Shown one piece after another: positions 39,587 to 49,219 of a stretch of DNA of 64,000 nucleotides (position 1 is the first letter of the stretch; every line of letters starts with the position of its first letter). A model generated the notes under the pieces. The model did not search any database and was not told where the DNA came from. It saw only the letters and a program-made list of their open reading frames with translations. Source of the stretch: Corynebacterium choanae (GTDB lineage: Bacteria; Actinomycetota; Actinomycetes; Mycobacteriales; Mycobacteriaceae); the NCBI RefSeq assembly GCF_003813965.1, contig NZ_CP033896.1, forward strand, positions 1,364,001 through 1,428,000, read 5' to 3'. A program made the position numbers and the translations under genes.

Positions 39587-40501
39587 CTAGTGGGCAGCAA
39601 TACTTTTGCGGGCTGCAAGTGCGAGATCGATATGCTCGACGAGCTGTTGGCGAAGGCGGCTGCCAGCTGCGGCAAGCTCACGTTGACGGCGAACATATTC
39701 CGCCCGACCAGCAGCTGTTTCAATCGGCACCACCTGGAAACCCAATGATCGGCAATCATATGGGCTCGCCTCCATATCCAAGATGCGTGCCCGGCAGGCA
39801 AGTGCAAAACATCGATGCAGCAATTCACCGGGAATAATCGCCCCGAGTTTCCCAGCCCACTTATACAAATCCATCGTCGCATGCACACAGCCAGCTTGTT
39901 CAAACTCAGCTTGGGTGTCCCGGGCAGGATGGTAGGCATTGCGTGGAAGGGCGGCCGGGGTGAAAAACCGCACCGCATCAACATGGGTGCAGCACAGTGC
40001 ACTGCGCTCCACCACCGTATCAGTGGCCTGTTGGCCGATACGCAGGGGCAGATCATGACGATGCTGAGGTTGCTGATACACCATCGCCCATTCGTGGAGC
40101 CCGAAACAGTGAAACACGGGCTTTGCGGCGGCAGTCGCAACGAGCAATTTCCGGACACTGCGCCAGGAAGCAACCGTTGCAGCTGAAAAACCCGCCACAT
40201 CCACCCCGATCGTCGCCGATTCCGCATCACTGTGATAATCCCGCCACGATTGATGCTCCGCATCCCCGGCAAGCCGGTAGCGGATACCCGGATGCCAGCG
40301 GCGCAACGCGGCCGGGCTGATCATGTAGTAGTCGAACAGAAAATCCCACACCGGATGCTGTACACCGCGGCTAGCACGGGCTAGACGTTCAGCAGTAAAC
40401 ACTGTGGCACGTGCAAGGTGATCGGCTGCCGCGGCCTGCCACACGTCAACTGGCAGTACCTGATACGGATAGTTGAGCGAACCGGCAAGCACTCCCGCCA
40501 T
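39587..40501 (-). CDS. Putative 3-methyladenine DNA glycosylase family protein (actinobacterial)
   Basis: 304 aa. The block VWDFLFDYYMISPAALRRWH, PGIRYRLAG resembles a protein family that is commonly annotated in actinobacterial genomes as 3-methyladenine DNA glycosylase. The sequence does not show the helix-hairpin-helix or AAG/MPG signatures that would prove glycosylase activity, so the function is provisional. ATG 40501 has AAAGAG 7 bases upstream; ATG 40546 is in frame but less likely. Confidence 0.65.
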   Translation of the reverse strand: MAGVLAGSLNYPYQVLPVDVWQAAAADHLARATVFTAERLARASRGVQHPVWDFLFDYYMISPAALRRWHPGIRYRLAGDAEHQSWRDYHSDAESATIGVDVAGFSAATVASWRSVRKLLVATAAAKPVFHCFGLHEWAMVYQQPQHRHDLPLRIGQQATDTVVERSALCCTHVDAVRFFTPAALPRNAYHPARDTQAEFEQAGCVHATMDLYKWAGKLGAIIPGELLHRCFALACRARILDMEASPYDCRSLGFQVVPIETAAGRAEYVRRQRELAAAGSRLRQQLVEHIDLALAARKSIAAH

Positions 40502-40636
40502 TATTTTTCTCTTTCCCACAACACCAATAGCGAGCCAATCAGGCAATCCGGATGAACCGGTGCCTATAAGTAGAAAAAACCAAACGCTCCCAGTACAGCA
40601 TCGGCAACAACGATGCTTCGAACACCTGCGGCGAAG

Positions 40637-41707
40637 CTAGGTTGCGTCGTGTTGCTCATGGGTCCAGTCGCGAACCGTCCCCACAAACTCTTCAATCAAA
40701 TCTTCCAACGTCACAATACCGCGTACCTCGCCGTGGTCGATGACCTGTGCCATATGTGCTGACTGGCGACGCATCAACCGCATCGTAGAATCCAACGTTG
40801 AATTCGCATCCACCGAGATCAGCGGACGAATAGTACGCCGCCCCACGAAATCAGTGGGTGCGGCCGTCGCTGCCACAAGCCGATCCAGCACATCTTTGAT
40901 ATGGATATATCCCAAATAGGCACCATCGGCAGCAGTCACCGGGAAACGGGAAAACCCAGTATCGTTCACGATCGCTTCCAGCTGCCCTAAAGTAGGCCCA
41001 TGGGAACCAAACGGTAAACAGCGCACCTGCGCCTTTGGAATGGTCACCTCGGTGACGAGACGTTTGTCGGAAGTCAATGCCTTATTCAGTCGCACGGTTT
41101 CCTCCGCATCCAGCAGCCCCTCCGACCGGGATTCGGTGATCATGGTCGCCAACTGCTGCGGATCAATACTGGAATCGAGCTCGTCTTTCTGCTCGATACC
41201 AAACATTCGCAAGGTTAAACCTGCGATCTTATTTAACAGCACCAAAATCGGGCGAGTGAACTTTACAAACACCTGATGTGCCGGGATCAGTGCCATCGCC
41301 ACCGTTTCCGGACCGGCCAGCGCAATATTTTTTGGCACCATCTCGCCCAAAATAATATGCAGCATCGTCACAATCGCTAGCGCGATCGCAAACGAGATCG
41401 GGTGCAGCCATCCATCAGGAATCCCTAAATATTGGGCTGGAACTTCCAACAGGTGGGCAATAGCTGGTTCACCAACTTTGCCCAGCAGCAGTGAGGCAAT
41501 CGTAATCCCGAACTGGGCACCTGCCAGCTGCTCCGAGAGATGTTCACTGGCCCGCAGCACAATTTTCGCCCGTGAATTGCCGGCGGCAATCAACGAATCC
41601 AGCCGATCCCGGCGGGAAGAAATCAGCGAAAACTCGGCGCCAACAAAAAAGGCGTTCACTGCCAGCAGCAGCACGGAAAGCACAACGGCAAACAGTCCAT
41701 GATCCAT
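40637..41707 (-). CDS. CNNM/CBS-domain membrane protein (CorB/hemolysin-like), shorter paralogue
   Basis: 356 aa. The DUF21/CNNM membrane domain (about 1-185, NAFFVGAEFSLISSRRDRLD; LGEMVPKNIALAGPE) is followed by a CBS pair (RFPVTAADGAYLGYIHIKDV; GEVRGIVTLEDLIEEFVG). Such proteins are linked to Mg2+/Co2+ handling; hemolysin in old annotation is misleading. Unlike its upstream neighbour it ends without the C-terminal CorC/HlyC domain. Its ATG overlaps the upstream stop by one base (TAATG), so the two are translationally coupled and may form a heteromer. Confidence 0.9.
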   Translation of the reverse strand: MDHGLFAVVLSVLLLAVNAFFVGAEFSLISSRRDRLDSLIAAGNSRAKIVLRASEHLSEQLAGAQFGITIASLLLGKVGEPAIAHLLEVPAQYLGIPDGWLHPISFAIALAIVTMLHIILGEMVPKNIALAGPETVAMALIPAHQVFVKFTRPILVLLNKIAGLTLRMFGIEQKDELDSSIDPQQLATMITESRSEGLLDAEETVRLNKALTSDKRLVTEVTIPKAQVRCLPFGSHGPTLGQLEAIVNDTGFSRFPVTAADGAYLGYIHIKDVLDRLVAATAAPTDFVGRRTIRPLISVDANSTLDSTMRLMRRQSAHMAQVIDHGEVRGIVTLEDLIEEFVGTVRDWTHEQHDAT

Positions 41708-43086
41708 TAGCGGGAACCTACCTTTGCTGCTTCTTCTTCCGTAACCGGTGTGAGATACGCCCGTTCAATACGACGCTCATCCATAACTGTGACTCGTGCA
41801 ATCCACCGTCCACTAATACCGGAGGTGAACTCGTCAAGCGTGTCGCGTTCGGTTTGTGGCAGCACCACCGTGTCACCGACCTCAGGGATTCGTCCAAGCT
41901 GGCACATAATCAGCCCGCCTAAGGTTTCATATGGTCCATCCGGGGCAACATAGCCGGTACGTTCCGGCAGCTCATCGATGCGGACAAGCCCTGCAACATC
42001 CCAAGAAGCACCCGAGGAGATGAAATCCTGTTCGGTTTCCTTATCGTCGTGTTCGTCATACACCGGTCCTAAGATTTCTTCGACCACATCCTCAATGGTC
42101 ACCATGCCTGCGGTGCCGCCATATTCGTCCGCCACCAACACCACTTGGGAACCAGCCGAACGTACCGCATTGAGCACCGCGTCACCGTCGAGGGTTTCCG
42201 GCACTAGCGGCACCGGACGGGCAAAACTCACACACAACGTGGAGGCTCGCTCCGCTTGCGCGATCGCAATCGCATCTTTGACATGGACGACGCCGATGGT
42301 GGCATCTAAATCGCCGTCAATCACCGGGAATCGTGAATGGCCGGTAGCCAGCGCCAGCGACAACAAATCAGCAGCCGTCGCATCCTGATCCAATGTTGCA
42401 ATAGTCGAACGGGGTGTCATGAAATCATCGGCAGTCGATTCGCCAAACTTCAACGACTTGTCCAACATCACCGCTTTTGACTGCTCCATTGAGCCATGTT
42501 TGGCCGAGTTTCGCACCAGCGCACCCAATTCTTGTGCTGATCGTGCCGACGCTAATTCGTCAGCCGGCTCAATGCCCATTTTGCGCACGAGTGCGTTAGC
42601 AATCGCATTGAGCCCACGGATAGCAGGTGAAAAAATAGTGTTAAACAGCCGAACAGGACGAACAGTGATCCGGGCGGCGGAGAGGGGAGCAGTAATCGCC
42701 ATATTTTTCGGCACCAACTCCCCGTAGACCATCGACAACATCGTGGCAATGATCAACGCAATGATTAACGCGGTCGCGTGGGAGAGCGAATCCGGCAGCC
42801 CTATCGCGTCAAGCAGTGGAGCGATAAAACGTGCCAGCACCGGTTCCGCGAGAAAACCGGTGGCTAATGTGGTGATGGTGATGCCAAGCTGGGCACCGGA
42901 AAGTTCAAAGGAAAGATTCTGATGGGCGTGCTGGATGGCACGGGCTGTGGCGTCGTCGGCCGTATTGGCATGCTCATCGATCGCGGACCGTTCCAGTCCG
43001 GTGAGCGCAAATTCGATAGCGACAAAAAACCCGGTGCCAATCGTCAAGGCGATAAACCCGATGAGAGCCACGATGGAAACTAGCAT
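41707..43086 (-). CDS. CNNM/CBS-domain membrane protein with CorC/HlyC domain, longer paralogue
   Basis: 459 aa. DUF21 membrane domain (FFVAIEFALTGLERSAIDEH; YGELVPKNMAITAP), CBS pair (HSRFPVIDGDLDATIGVVHV; VADEYGGTAGMVTIEDVVEE) and a C-terminal CorC/HlyC domain (DGPYETLGGLIMCQLGRIPE). First gene of a two-gene operon with the shorter paralogue. Likely role: magnesium or cobalt transport or its control at the cytoplasmic membrane. Confidence 0.92.
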   Translation of the reverse strand: MLVSIVALIGFIALTIGTGFFVAIEFALTGLERSAIDEHANTADDATARAIQHAHQNLSFELSGAQLGITITTLATGFLAEPVLARFIAPLLDAIGLPDSLSHATALIIALIIATMLSMVYGELVPKNMAITAPLSAARITVRPVRLFNTIFSPAIRGLNAIANALVRKMGIEPADELASARSAQELGALVRNSAKHGSMEQSKAVMLDKSLKFGESTADDFMTPRSTIATLDQDATAADLLSLALATGHSRFPVIDGDLDATIGVVHVKDAIAIAQAERASTLCVSFARPVPLVPETLDGDAVLNAVRSAGSQVVLVADEYGGTAGMVTIEDVVEEILGPVYDEHDDKETEQDFISSGASWDVAGLVRIDELPERTGYVAPDGPYETLGGLIMCQLGRIPEVGDTVVLPQTERDTLDEFTSGISGRWIARVTVMDERRIERAYLTPVTEEEAAKVGSR

Positions 43087-43496
43087 GGGAACGTAAGCGC
43101 ACGCATCCTTCTCAAGTAGGCAGTAACAAACATTCGCCCCGGCTGCATTCAGCCGAGCATGGGGCGCATTGGCAATAAGCGCTGCTCAACGCTAACACAG
43201 ATCGTGACCATGTCGATCCCGGCGATGGGATAATGAGAAAATTCGCCACCGCCAGCATTGCGATAACTATTACCACAGCATGCTTGAAGGATCGCTATCA
43301 GCATAGCCCCGGTGGGTGGACACCACCCGGTCCCGCCAGCAGTGGGAAGGACAACCATTCCAGCATCGTCGATTGCTGCGAGTTGTGCGCCTTCTTCCTG
43401 CACCGGGCGACACAGCCACCTGCTGAAATGGTGCTGATAGCAAAAGTCCATCCCATCTGCTGGCAATAGAATCGACCAATGCAATGCTGGTTATGA
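43087..43496. other. Region between the DEAD-box helicase gene and the CBS operon
   Basis: About 410 bases. A nested hairpin with CGCCCC/GGGGCG arms surrounding GGCTG/CAGCC is visible near 43133-43170. It may end the helicase transcript or form a leader of the CBS operon. No gene is supported. Confidence 0.4.
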
Positions 43497-45182
43497 CTAC
43501 CGGTTGCGTCCTTGGCCGCGGCGTTTCGTATCATCACCGGTGCTGGTTCGTCCTTTTCGGGTTCTGGTGCGTGGCGACGGCTGTTTCGCACCAGTTTTTG
43601 CCGGTGGCGATCCGGGTGTAACCACTTTGCCTAACCGCTGACCGGAGGGTTGTCGCGCCCCGGTGATGCGAGCAAGTTCCGCCGAACCAGGTGTAACTGC
43701 GATTGCTGGCGCATCAACCCCGGCAGAAGCCAAAAGTTTTGCTACATTCTCCCGTTGGGGATCAGTCACCAGGGTGACCACAGTTCCTGTTGCCCCGCCG
43801 CGGGCGGTACGGCCAGCCCTGTGGACATAGGCTTTCGCCTCAGCAGGTGGCTCCACATGGACGACAAGCGAAACGTCGGCAATATCAATTCCGCGGGCAG
43901 CAATATCGGTGGCGACTAACACAGGAATATCGCCTTGTGTAAACGAGGTGATTGCATGGGTGCGGGCACCTTGGCCTTTATCACCGTGAATACCGACCGC
44001 ATTGACCCCAACACGGCGAAGTTTCCGCACCTGGGATTCGACATTGTAGCGGGTGCGCATAAACATGATGGTGCGCCCGGGACGGGCACCGATCCACTGG
44101 GATACCTCGGTGCGTTCCGCATTCGTCGGGCCGACCAGCAGCTGATAGTGCGACATTGTATCCACCGCAGCTTGTACCGGAGCGGTTTCGTGCACCACCG
44201 GATTGTGCATAAATCGTTGCACCAGGGTTTGCACATCGTTGTCGAGTGTTGCTGAAAACAGCAGCCGCTGCCCATCCGGGTCAGTGAACTGCAGTAGCCG
44301 GGTGACCTGGGGCAGGAACCCCATATCCGCCATCTGGTCCGCTTCGTCAAGGCAGGTGATTGCTACGTCGTCGAAAAACAGTTCGCCCTGATTGATGAGG
44401 TCTTGCGCCCGGCCAGGTGTCGCAATAAGCAAGTCCACAGGCCGAGCAAGCTGGGTTTTATGGCGGCTGATCGCCACACCCCCATAGACTGCCAATACTC
44501 GCAGCCCAACCGCGGCAGCTACGTCAGTTAACCGTTCGGCGACCTGGGCAGCTAACTCCCGCGTGGGCAACAGCACCAGTCCACGGGGATGGCGAACTTG
44601 AGATGCCCCGGTGTCTGCGAGTCGTTGCAGCATCGGCAGTCCAAAGGTGAATGTTTTCCCAGATCCGGTAGGGCCGCGCCCTAACACGTCTTTACCAGCG
44701 AGTACGGCAGGTATTGCGGCAGCTTGAATGGGGAAGGGGGTGTAAATGCCTGCTTGAGACAGTTGCTGCACGATGGGTGCCGCCAGACCAAGATCGGCAA
44801 AACTTTGTGCTTGGTTGTGGTGCGATTGAGTGCGCTGTCCTGCCGCAGCTCCTAAAGCACCGGTGGAACCCGAAGTATTGGTTCGACTGTGTGTAGCAGT
44901 CTGTTTGCGTGCCGATTGGGCGGTGGGGCGCGATTGTCCGCCACCATTGCCGTCGCGGCGCGTAGATGCTACCTGGTTGCGTCCCGCACGAGCAGAGGAA
45001 CCTTCCGAATGGCTTGCCGCCCGCCGCCGTTGCTTCGGTTTGCGGGCGCTCGATTCCTGTCCTTGTTCTTCGGCCGGAACCCACCGACGACGCGGCGGTT
45101 TTTTCCGCGGATCAACTTGCGGACGTGATGCATCCGGATGGGCACCACGAGAGGACCTGCGGCGGCGAGGAGAAGAAGACAC
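43497..45182 (-). CDS. DEAD-box RNA helicase
   Basis: 561 aa. A basic, Ser/Arg-rich N-terminal arm (about 1-125) leads to the helicase core: GRGPTGSGKTFTFGLP (motif I), LLPTRELAAQ (Ia), CLDEADQMADMGF (II), LLFSATL (III), DIAARGIDIADV (V) and YVHRAGRTARGG (VI). The C-terminal tail is again basic and low complexity. Such RhlE-like enzymes remodel RNA in ribosome assembly or decay. The start (GTG 45182) has no clear ribosome-binding site, so the arm could be shorter. Confidence 0.93.
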   Translation of the reverse strand: MSSSPRRRRSSRGAHPDASRPQVDPRKKPPRRRWVPAEEQGQESSARKPKQRRRAASHSEGSSARAGRNQVASTRRDGNGGGQSRPTAQSARKQTATHSRTNTSGSTGALGAAAGQRTQSHHNQAQSFADLGLAAPIVQQLSQAGIYTPFPIQAAAIPAVLAGKDVLGRGPTGSGKTFTFGLPMLQRLADTGASQVRHPRGLVLLPTRELAAQVAERLTDVAAAVGLRVLAVYGGVAISRHKTQLARPVDLLIATPGRAQDLINQGELFFDDVAITCLDEADQMADMGFLPQVTRLLQFTDPDGQRLLFSATLDNDVQTLVQRFMHNPVVHETAPVQAAVDTMSHYQLLVGPTNAERTEVSQWIGARPGRTIMFMRTRYNVESQVRKLRRVGVNAVGIHGDKGQGARTHAITSFTQGDIPVLVATDIAARGIDIADVSLVVHVEPPAEAKAYVHRAGRTARGGATGTVVTLVTDPQRENVAKLLASAGVDAPAIAVTPGSAELARITGARQPSGQRLGKVVTPGSPPAKTGAKQPSPRTRTRKGRTSTGDDTKRRGQGRNR

Positions 45183-45348
45183 GAAACAAACAACCTAACG
45201 AAACAACATGGAAAACAAAACAATAAATAAGCAAAACTACAACCTACCCTGCAACGTATCGAAGCAAGGCAGCTGCCCCGGGACACCGAAGAGCAGGCTG
45301 ATGCGGCCGCTGTGACACGATACGGGGTACGTTGCCCGTAAACTACAC

Positions 45349-45382
45349 CGGGGTGGTTCGGAACATGCGCCGAACCACCCCG
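45349..45382 (-). terminator. Terminator-like hairpin after gnd
   Basis: CGGGGTGGTTCGG pairs perfectly with CCGAACCACCCCG (13 bp, 8-base loop) about 50 bases past the gnd stop. On the - strand it is followed by GTGTAGTTTAC, so termination is plausible though the T-run is weak. Confidence 0.6.
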
Positions 45383-45434
45383 ATAGAGATACCGTGCACG
45401 AAGCGGACCGTAAACCCTACCCCCGAGATGTGCT

Positions 45435-46886
45435 TTATGCTTCAACCTCGGAACGGTCACCACTCCACAGCGTGTGGAAGCTACCTTCCCGATCGACACG
45501 GCGATAGGTGTGGGCACCGAAATAATCCCGCTGACCCTGGATCAGTGCAGCTGGGAGACGCTCGGCGCGCAGCGCATCGTAGTAAGACAGGGAAGAAGCA
45601 AACACCGGCACCGGCAGACCCAGTTCGGTGGCAGTGACCACAATGTGGCGCCAAGCATCGACGAGCCCTTCCATCTCGTTGAGGAAATACGGGTCGAGCA
45701 GGAGACAGCGAAGATCAGGGTTGGCGGTGTACGCTTCCGTGATCCGGTTGAGGAAGTCAGCCCGGATAATGCAGCCGCCACGCCAGATAGTCGCCAGGTC
45801 GCGCGGATCAATATTCCAATCGTATTCGTCGCTGCCGGCGCGGATCTCGTCAAAGCCTTGAGAATACGCCACCAGCTTCGAGGCGTAGAGTGCGCGACGA
45901 ACAGCCTCAACAAAGGTTTCCCGATCAGCCGGGTCAATCGGGGAGGCAAGCTTGCCCGAGGGCAGCGTCCCGGCGGTTTGTTCCCGTTGCGCCACCGACG
46001 ACGACAGCGCCCGGGCGAACACAGCTTCACCGATGCCGGTAACTGGAATCCCGAGATCCAGTGCGGCCTTCACCGTCCACCGACCGGTACCTTTCTGACC
46101 AGCCTGATCAACAATGACATCTACTAGCGGTTTGCCGGTGGCGGCATCAACCTGGGCTAATACTTCTGCAGTGATCTCCACGAGGTAGGAGTTCAAATCA
46201 CCGGTGTTCCATTTGCGGAAGGTTTCAGCGATCTCTGCACAATCCAGACCTGCAGCGTAGCGCAGCAGATGATAGGCCTCACCGATAACTTGCATATCGG
46301 CGTATTCGATACCGTTGTGCACCATTTTCACAAAATGACCTGCACCATTAGGTCCGATGTGGGTGCAGCAAGGAGTGTTATCGACAACAGCCGCAACCGA
46401 CTCCAGCAACGGTCCGATGTGCTCGTAGGATTCTGCGGGGCCACCAGGCATAATCGACGGGCCGTGTAAGGCGCCTTCCTCACCACCGGAAATACCAGCA
46501 CCAACGAAGTGCAAACCGCGGGCACGCATCGCCGCTTCTCGACGCATGGTGTCGGTGTAGAGCGCATTTCCACCATCGATGATGATGTCGCCTTCTTCCA
46601 TAGCGTCGGCCAGCTGCTCGATTACCGCGTCGGTTGCCGCACCTGCCTGCACCATGATCAGTGCGCGACGTGGCCGTTGCAGCGAAGCGACGAACTCTTC
46701 AATGGTGGCGGCAGGAACAAATGTGCCTTCATTGCCATGATCCGCCACCAGGCGTTCCGTTTTGTCGTAGGAGCGGTTATATACCGCGACCGTATGGCCA
46801 TTCCGGGCAAAGTTCCGGGCAATATTCGAGCCCATGACGGCCAAACCAACCACACCAATGTGTGCCATACCTGCAGAAGAAGTCAT
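45435..46886 (-). CDS. gnd: 6-phosphogluconate dehydrogenase, decarboxylating
   Basis: 483 aa. NADP-binding motif IGVVGLAVMGSNIARNFARN near residue 9, signature DIIIDGGNALYTDT, FVGAGISGGEEGALHGPSIM, catalytic KMVHNGIEYADMQ, and the C-terminal GQRDYFGAHTYRR loop. It oxidises 6-phosphogluconate to ribulose 5-phosphate in the pentose phosphate pathway. ATG 46886 opens MTSSAGMAHIGVVG; the second ATG at 46868 is also possible. Confidence 0.96.
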   Translation of the reverse strand: MTSSAGMAHIGVVGLAVMGSNIARNFARNGHTVAVYNRSYDKTERLVADHGNEGTFVPAATIEEFVASLQRPRRALIMVQAGAATDAVIEQLADAMEEGDIIIDGGNALYTDTMRREAAMRARGLHFVGAGISGGEEGALHGPSIMPGGPAESYEHIGPLLESVAAVVDNTPCCTHIGPNGAGHFVKMVHNGIEYADMQVIGEAYHLLRYAAGLDCAEIAETFRKWNTGDLNSYLVEITAEVLAQVDAATGKPLVDVIVDQAGQKGTGRWTVKAALDLGIPVTGIGEAVFARALSSSVAQREQTAGTLPSGKLASPIDPADRETFVEAVRRALYASKLVAYSQGFDEIRAGSDEYDWNIDPRDLATIWRGGCIIRADFLNRITEAYTANPDLRCLLLDPYFLNEMEGLVDAWRHIVVTATELGLPVPVFASSLSYYDALRAERLPAALIQGQRDYFGAHTYRRVDREGSFHTLWSGDRSEVEA

Positions 46887-47273
46887 ATCCGTCAATATAC
46901 CTGGCAGCACAGTGGTGCTACTAATTGATTCGCAGGAAGCAGCGTCGGCGGAAGCAAAATGATCAAGCCGACAAGCGGGCTGATGCGCCGGTTGGTGACA
47001 GTCCCGGCGAATCGTGGGATCCGTCTGCTGAAGCCCAGGTTTCGGCAATGATTGCTGACAACGTCCGGTTTTTGTTGTCGAAGTGCAAGCAGGTTGCCGG
47101 TGTCAACCGATGGCACTGATTGTGTATGGTGCGACTGCAACAGCGTTGCATGATGATTCGTCATTGGCACATCCTGCTTTGGTTACTGTGCCGAAGCTGT
47201 AAGTTCCTGCTACCAAACTGATCGAATATACGACAGCCAACCCTGCACAACGCGCACGATATACTGGGCGTTT
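46887..47273. other. Divergent region between gnd and the thioesterase gene
   Basis: A 64-codon frame (46925-47119, TTG start) is open here but lacks a ribosome-binding site and overlaps the expected gnd promoter; I do not call it. No repeats or terminators stand out. Confidence 0.4.
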
Positions 47274-47753
47274 ATGACAGCAGCACATCCGGCAGCTACC
47301 ACCATTATGAACATGCTCACAAACGCGAGTAAGCAACCAGTAACGGCAGATGAGCTTCTTCGTTTTCATGCCGCACTCGCTGAGCGTGGACTAGAAGGCC
47401 AGCTCGGCATCACCTATCAGCAGATTAGTGCGGAGGCGGTGGTCGCCGCGATGAAGGTTACCGATTCGGTCATCCAACCCTTCGGATTATTGCACGGTGG
47501 GGCAATCGCAGCCCTGGTCGAATCAGTCGCCAGCGTGGCAGGCATCGTAGCCTCCGGCAGCGCAGTTGCTGGCCTGAACAATCACACCGAATTTATACGA
47601 CCGGCGACCAGCGGTGTGGTCACCGCAACAGCCACTGTGCAACATTGCGGCGCGACCACACAAAGCATTGCAGTGCATATTGTCGACGAACAGCAGCGAC
47701 TAATCGCCACCGGGCATGTGCGCACCATGGTGCTTGCCCCGCAGGTTCAATGA
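47274..47753 (+). CDS. PaaI-family hotdog-fold thioesterase
   Basis: 159 aa. The hotdog signature PFGLLHGGAIAALVESVASV lies at about residues 64-83, followed by LNNHTEFIRPATSGVVTATA. Enzymes of this family hydrolyse acyl-CoA thioesters in the cytosol; in actinobacteria a homologue is regularly found next to gnd. The substrate is unknown. ATG 47274 is used, without a strong ribosome-binding site. Confidence 0.88.
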   Translation: MTAAHPAATTIMNMLTNASKQPVTADELLRFHAALAERGLEGQLGITYQQISAEAVVAAMKVTDSVIQPFGLLHGGAIAALVESVASVAGIVASGSAVAGLNNHTEFIRPATSGVVTATATVQHCGATTQSIAVHIVDEQQRLIATGHVRTMVLAPQVQ

Positions 47754-47792
47754 AATAACCACTGACCTGCGGTCGCCTATGTTGACTCATTC

Positions 47793-47927
47793 CTAATTTG
47801 GTTCCTGCGGATCCTGTGTGTGCGTTGCCGAGGATCCATCGTCTTGCAGACGCTGCTTAGCCAATGCCTTCAATTTGGCAATCTCTTTGGCGATGGGATC
47901 CTCATCGTCCATGATTTTTTCCAACAT
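47793..47927 (-). CDS. Small acidic/helical protein, 44 aa
   Basis: Reads MLEKIMDDEDPIAKEIAKLK, then ALAKQRLQDDGSSATHTQDP and QEPN, ending in TAG. GGAGGAAC lies ideally before the ATG, a near-perfect ribosome-binding site, which is the main support. The N-terminal two-thirds would form a charged amphipathic helix. It faces the thioesterase gene convergently, with 39 bases between the stop codons. No family recognised. Confidence 0.7.
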   Translation of the reverse strand: MLEKIMDDEDPIAKEIAKLKALAKQRLQDDGSSATHTQDPQEPN

Positions 47928-48361
47928 GCCGTTCCTCCAAAGAGACGCTGATATTCCTGCAGTTGACTGTCAATCATACGTGGGATGCCAGCGACCGTGT
48001 GCAACATTGTGGATCATCGATACACGGCAATAGGCAGCCTCTGGTGTCCGAGAAGATGAAAAGCTGCGGGGAAGACCGCAGACGCCGGGCAACAGTGCTG
48101 TACACAATGGGGATTGACTCCTTGCAGCAGCGGCTTTCACAAGGGTTGCTGCGAATGCGTCGGCAAGTGCGGTCGAGTTTTATAAAAGGACGCATTGGGG
48201 CGATGCGGATCATCTCCGATGACCGGGATCATTGATTCTGCAGGACAACACCAGAACACCGCACCAAAGTTATCGCGAGATAATGCCGGATATCCTCGTG
48301 TTTTATCGGTTAACCAGTGCCGCTTCGAGCAAGCGTCATGGCCGCCTTAGAATAGGAAGCT
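47928..48361. other. Region between the 44-aa gene and the methyltransferase
   Basis: 434 bases without a supported gene; presumably promoters of the two divergent genes. AGGAAGCT just before ATG 48362 serves the methyltransferase. Confidence 0.35.
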
Positions 48362-48994
48362 ATGCGAACTTGGAACGAGATTGTTGCCGCGAACCCAGAC
48401 CATTCGGAACAGTATGCTGCCCGCTGGCGGCAGTTCCAGGTGGAAGGAAAAGACATCGACGGGGAAGCGCGTTTCATTGACGCGATGGCAGCCCGCGGTA
48501 GTCGTATTTTCGACGCCGGTTGTGGAACCGGAAGAATCGGCGGCTATCTCTCCGACCGTGGCCATGAAGTATATGGGGTTGATCTTGATCCGACACTCAT
48601 CAGCTACGCCCAGCAAGACTTTCCAGCAGCAACATGGGCAGTTGGGGATCTTGCCGCCGGTGACCGTCCCGCGGGCGAATTCGACATCACTGTCTGCGGC
48701 GGCAACGTGTTTTGGTTTATCGCCGAACAAGGACGAGTCCCTGCCTTGCAGACTATTGCCGCCTCGCTCACCGATACCGGTCGTGCAGTAATCGCCTTCG
48801 GGGCTGGCAGGGGATATCTGTTCAGCCAATTTTTCCGCGACTGTGAGCAGGCTGGGTTGACGCCGGTGATGAACTTCGCCGGATGGGATATCACCCCATT
48901 CCATGATCGAGCCGACTATTTAGTGAGCATGTTGGCAAAGACTGGCAGCGCTGTGTTGCCGCCCCAACCGTTGCCTCGATTCACCGCAAAATAA
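48362..48994 (+). CDS. Class I SAM-dependent methyltransferase
   Basis: 210 aa. Motif I FDAGCGTGRIGGYLSDRGHE (about residues 51-70), post-I acidic VYGVDLDPTLI and FDITVCGGNVFWF define a Rossmann-type methyltransferase of the small-molecule type. The substrate cannot be predicted. A single gene between convergent units. Confidence 0.88.
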   Translation: MRTWNEIVAANPDHSEQYAARWRQFQVEGKDIDGEARFIDAMAARGSRIFDAGCGTGRIGGYLSDRGHEVYGVDLDPTLISYAQQDFPAATWAVGDLAAGDRPAGEFDITVCGGNVFWFIAEQGRVPALQTIAASLTDTGRAVIAFGAGRGYLFSQFFRDCEQAGLTPVMNFAGWDITPFHDRADYLVSMLAKTGSAVLPPQPLPRFTAK

Positions 48995-49166
48995 GCATCT
49001 AGCTATCACCGTTGCCCCGGGATTTAGTGAACAGCACGGCAACTGCGTAGCAGCAAGCCGGCTGAACTGAAGAGGAGAGCCAACCAGGGCTTAAACAATA
49101 GAGCCCTGCTTGACTTGTGACCTAGCGCCTCGCACAAGCATCACAAGCAGGGGAGACACAGGACAA

Positions 49167-49207
49167 CCCCAGCTGGCGACAGGTTGTGTCCGCAGATCCA
49201 GCTGGGG
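49167..49207 (-). terminator. Hairpin after the thiamine operon
   Basis: CCCCAGCTGG (49167-49176) pairs perfectly with CCAGCTGGGG (49198-49207), just past the thiD/tenA stop. No T-run follows on either strand, so this is a stable 3' end rather than a textbook terminator. Confidence 0.5.
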
Positions 49208-49219
49208 TGAAAACCAGAG

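Noticed and set aside
43133..43170. Mg2+ riboswitch before the CBS-protein operon
   Set aside because: A hairpin is present, but none of the conserved bases of the M-box class were recognised.
46925..47119. Possible 64-aa gene upstream of gnd
   Set aside because: TTG start, no ribosome-binding site, and it would occupy the gnd promoter; kept only as a remark.
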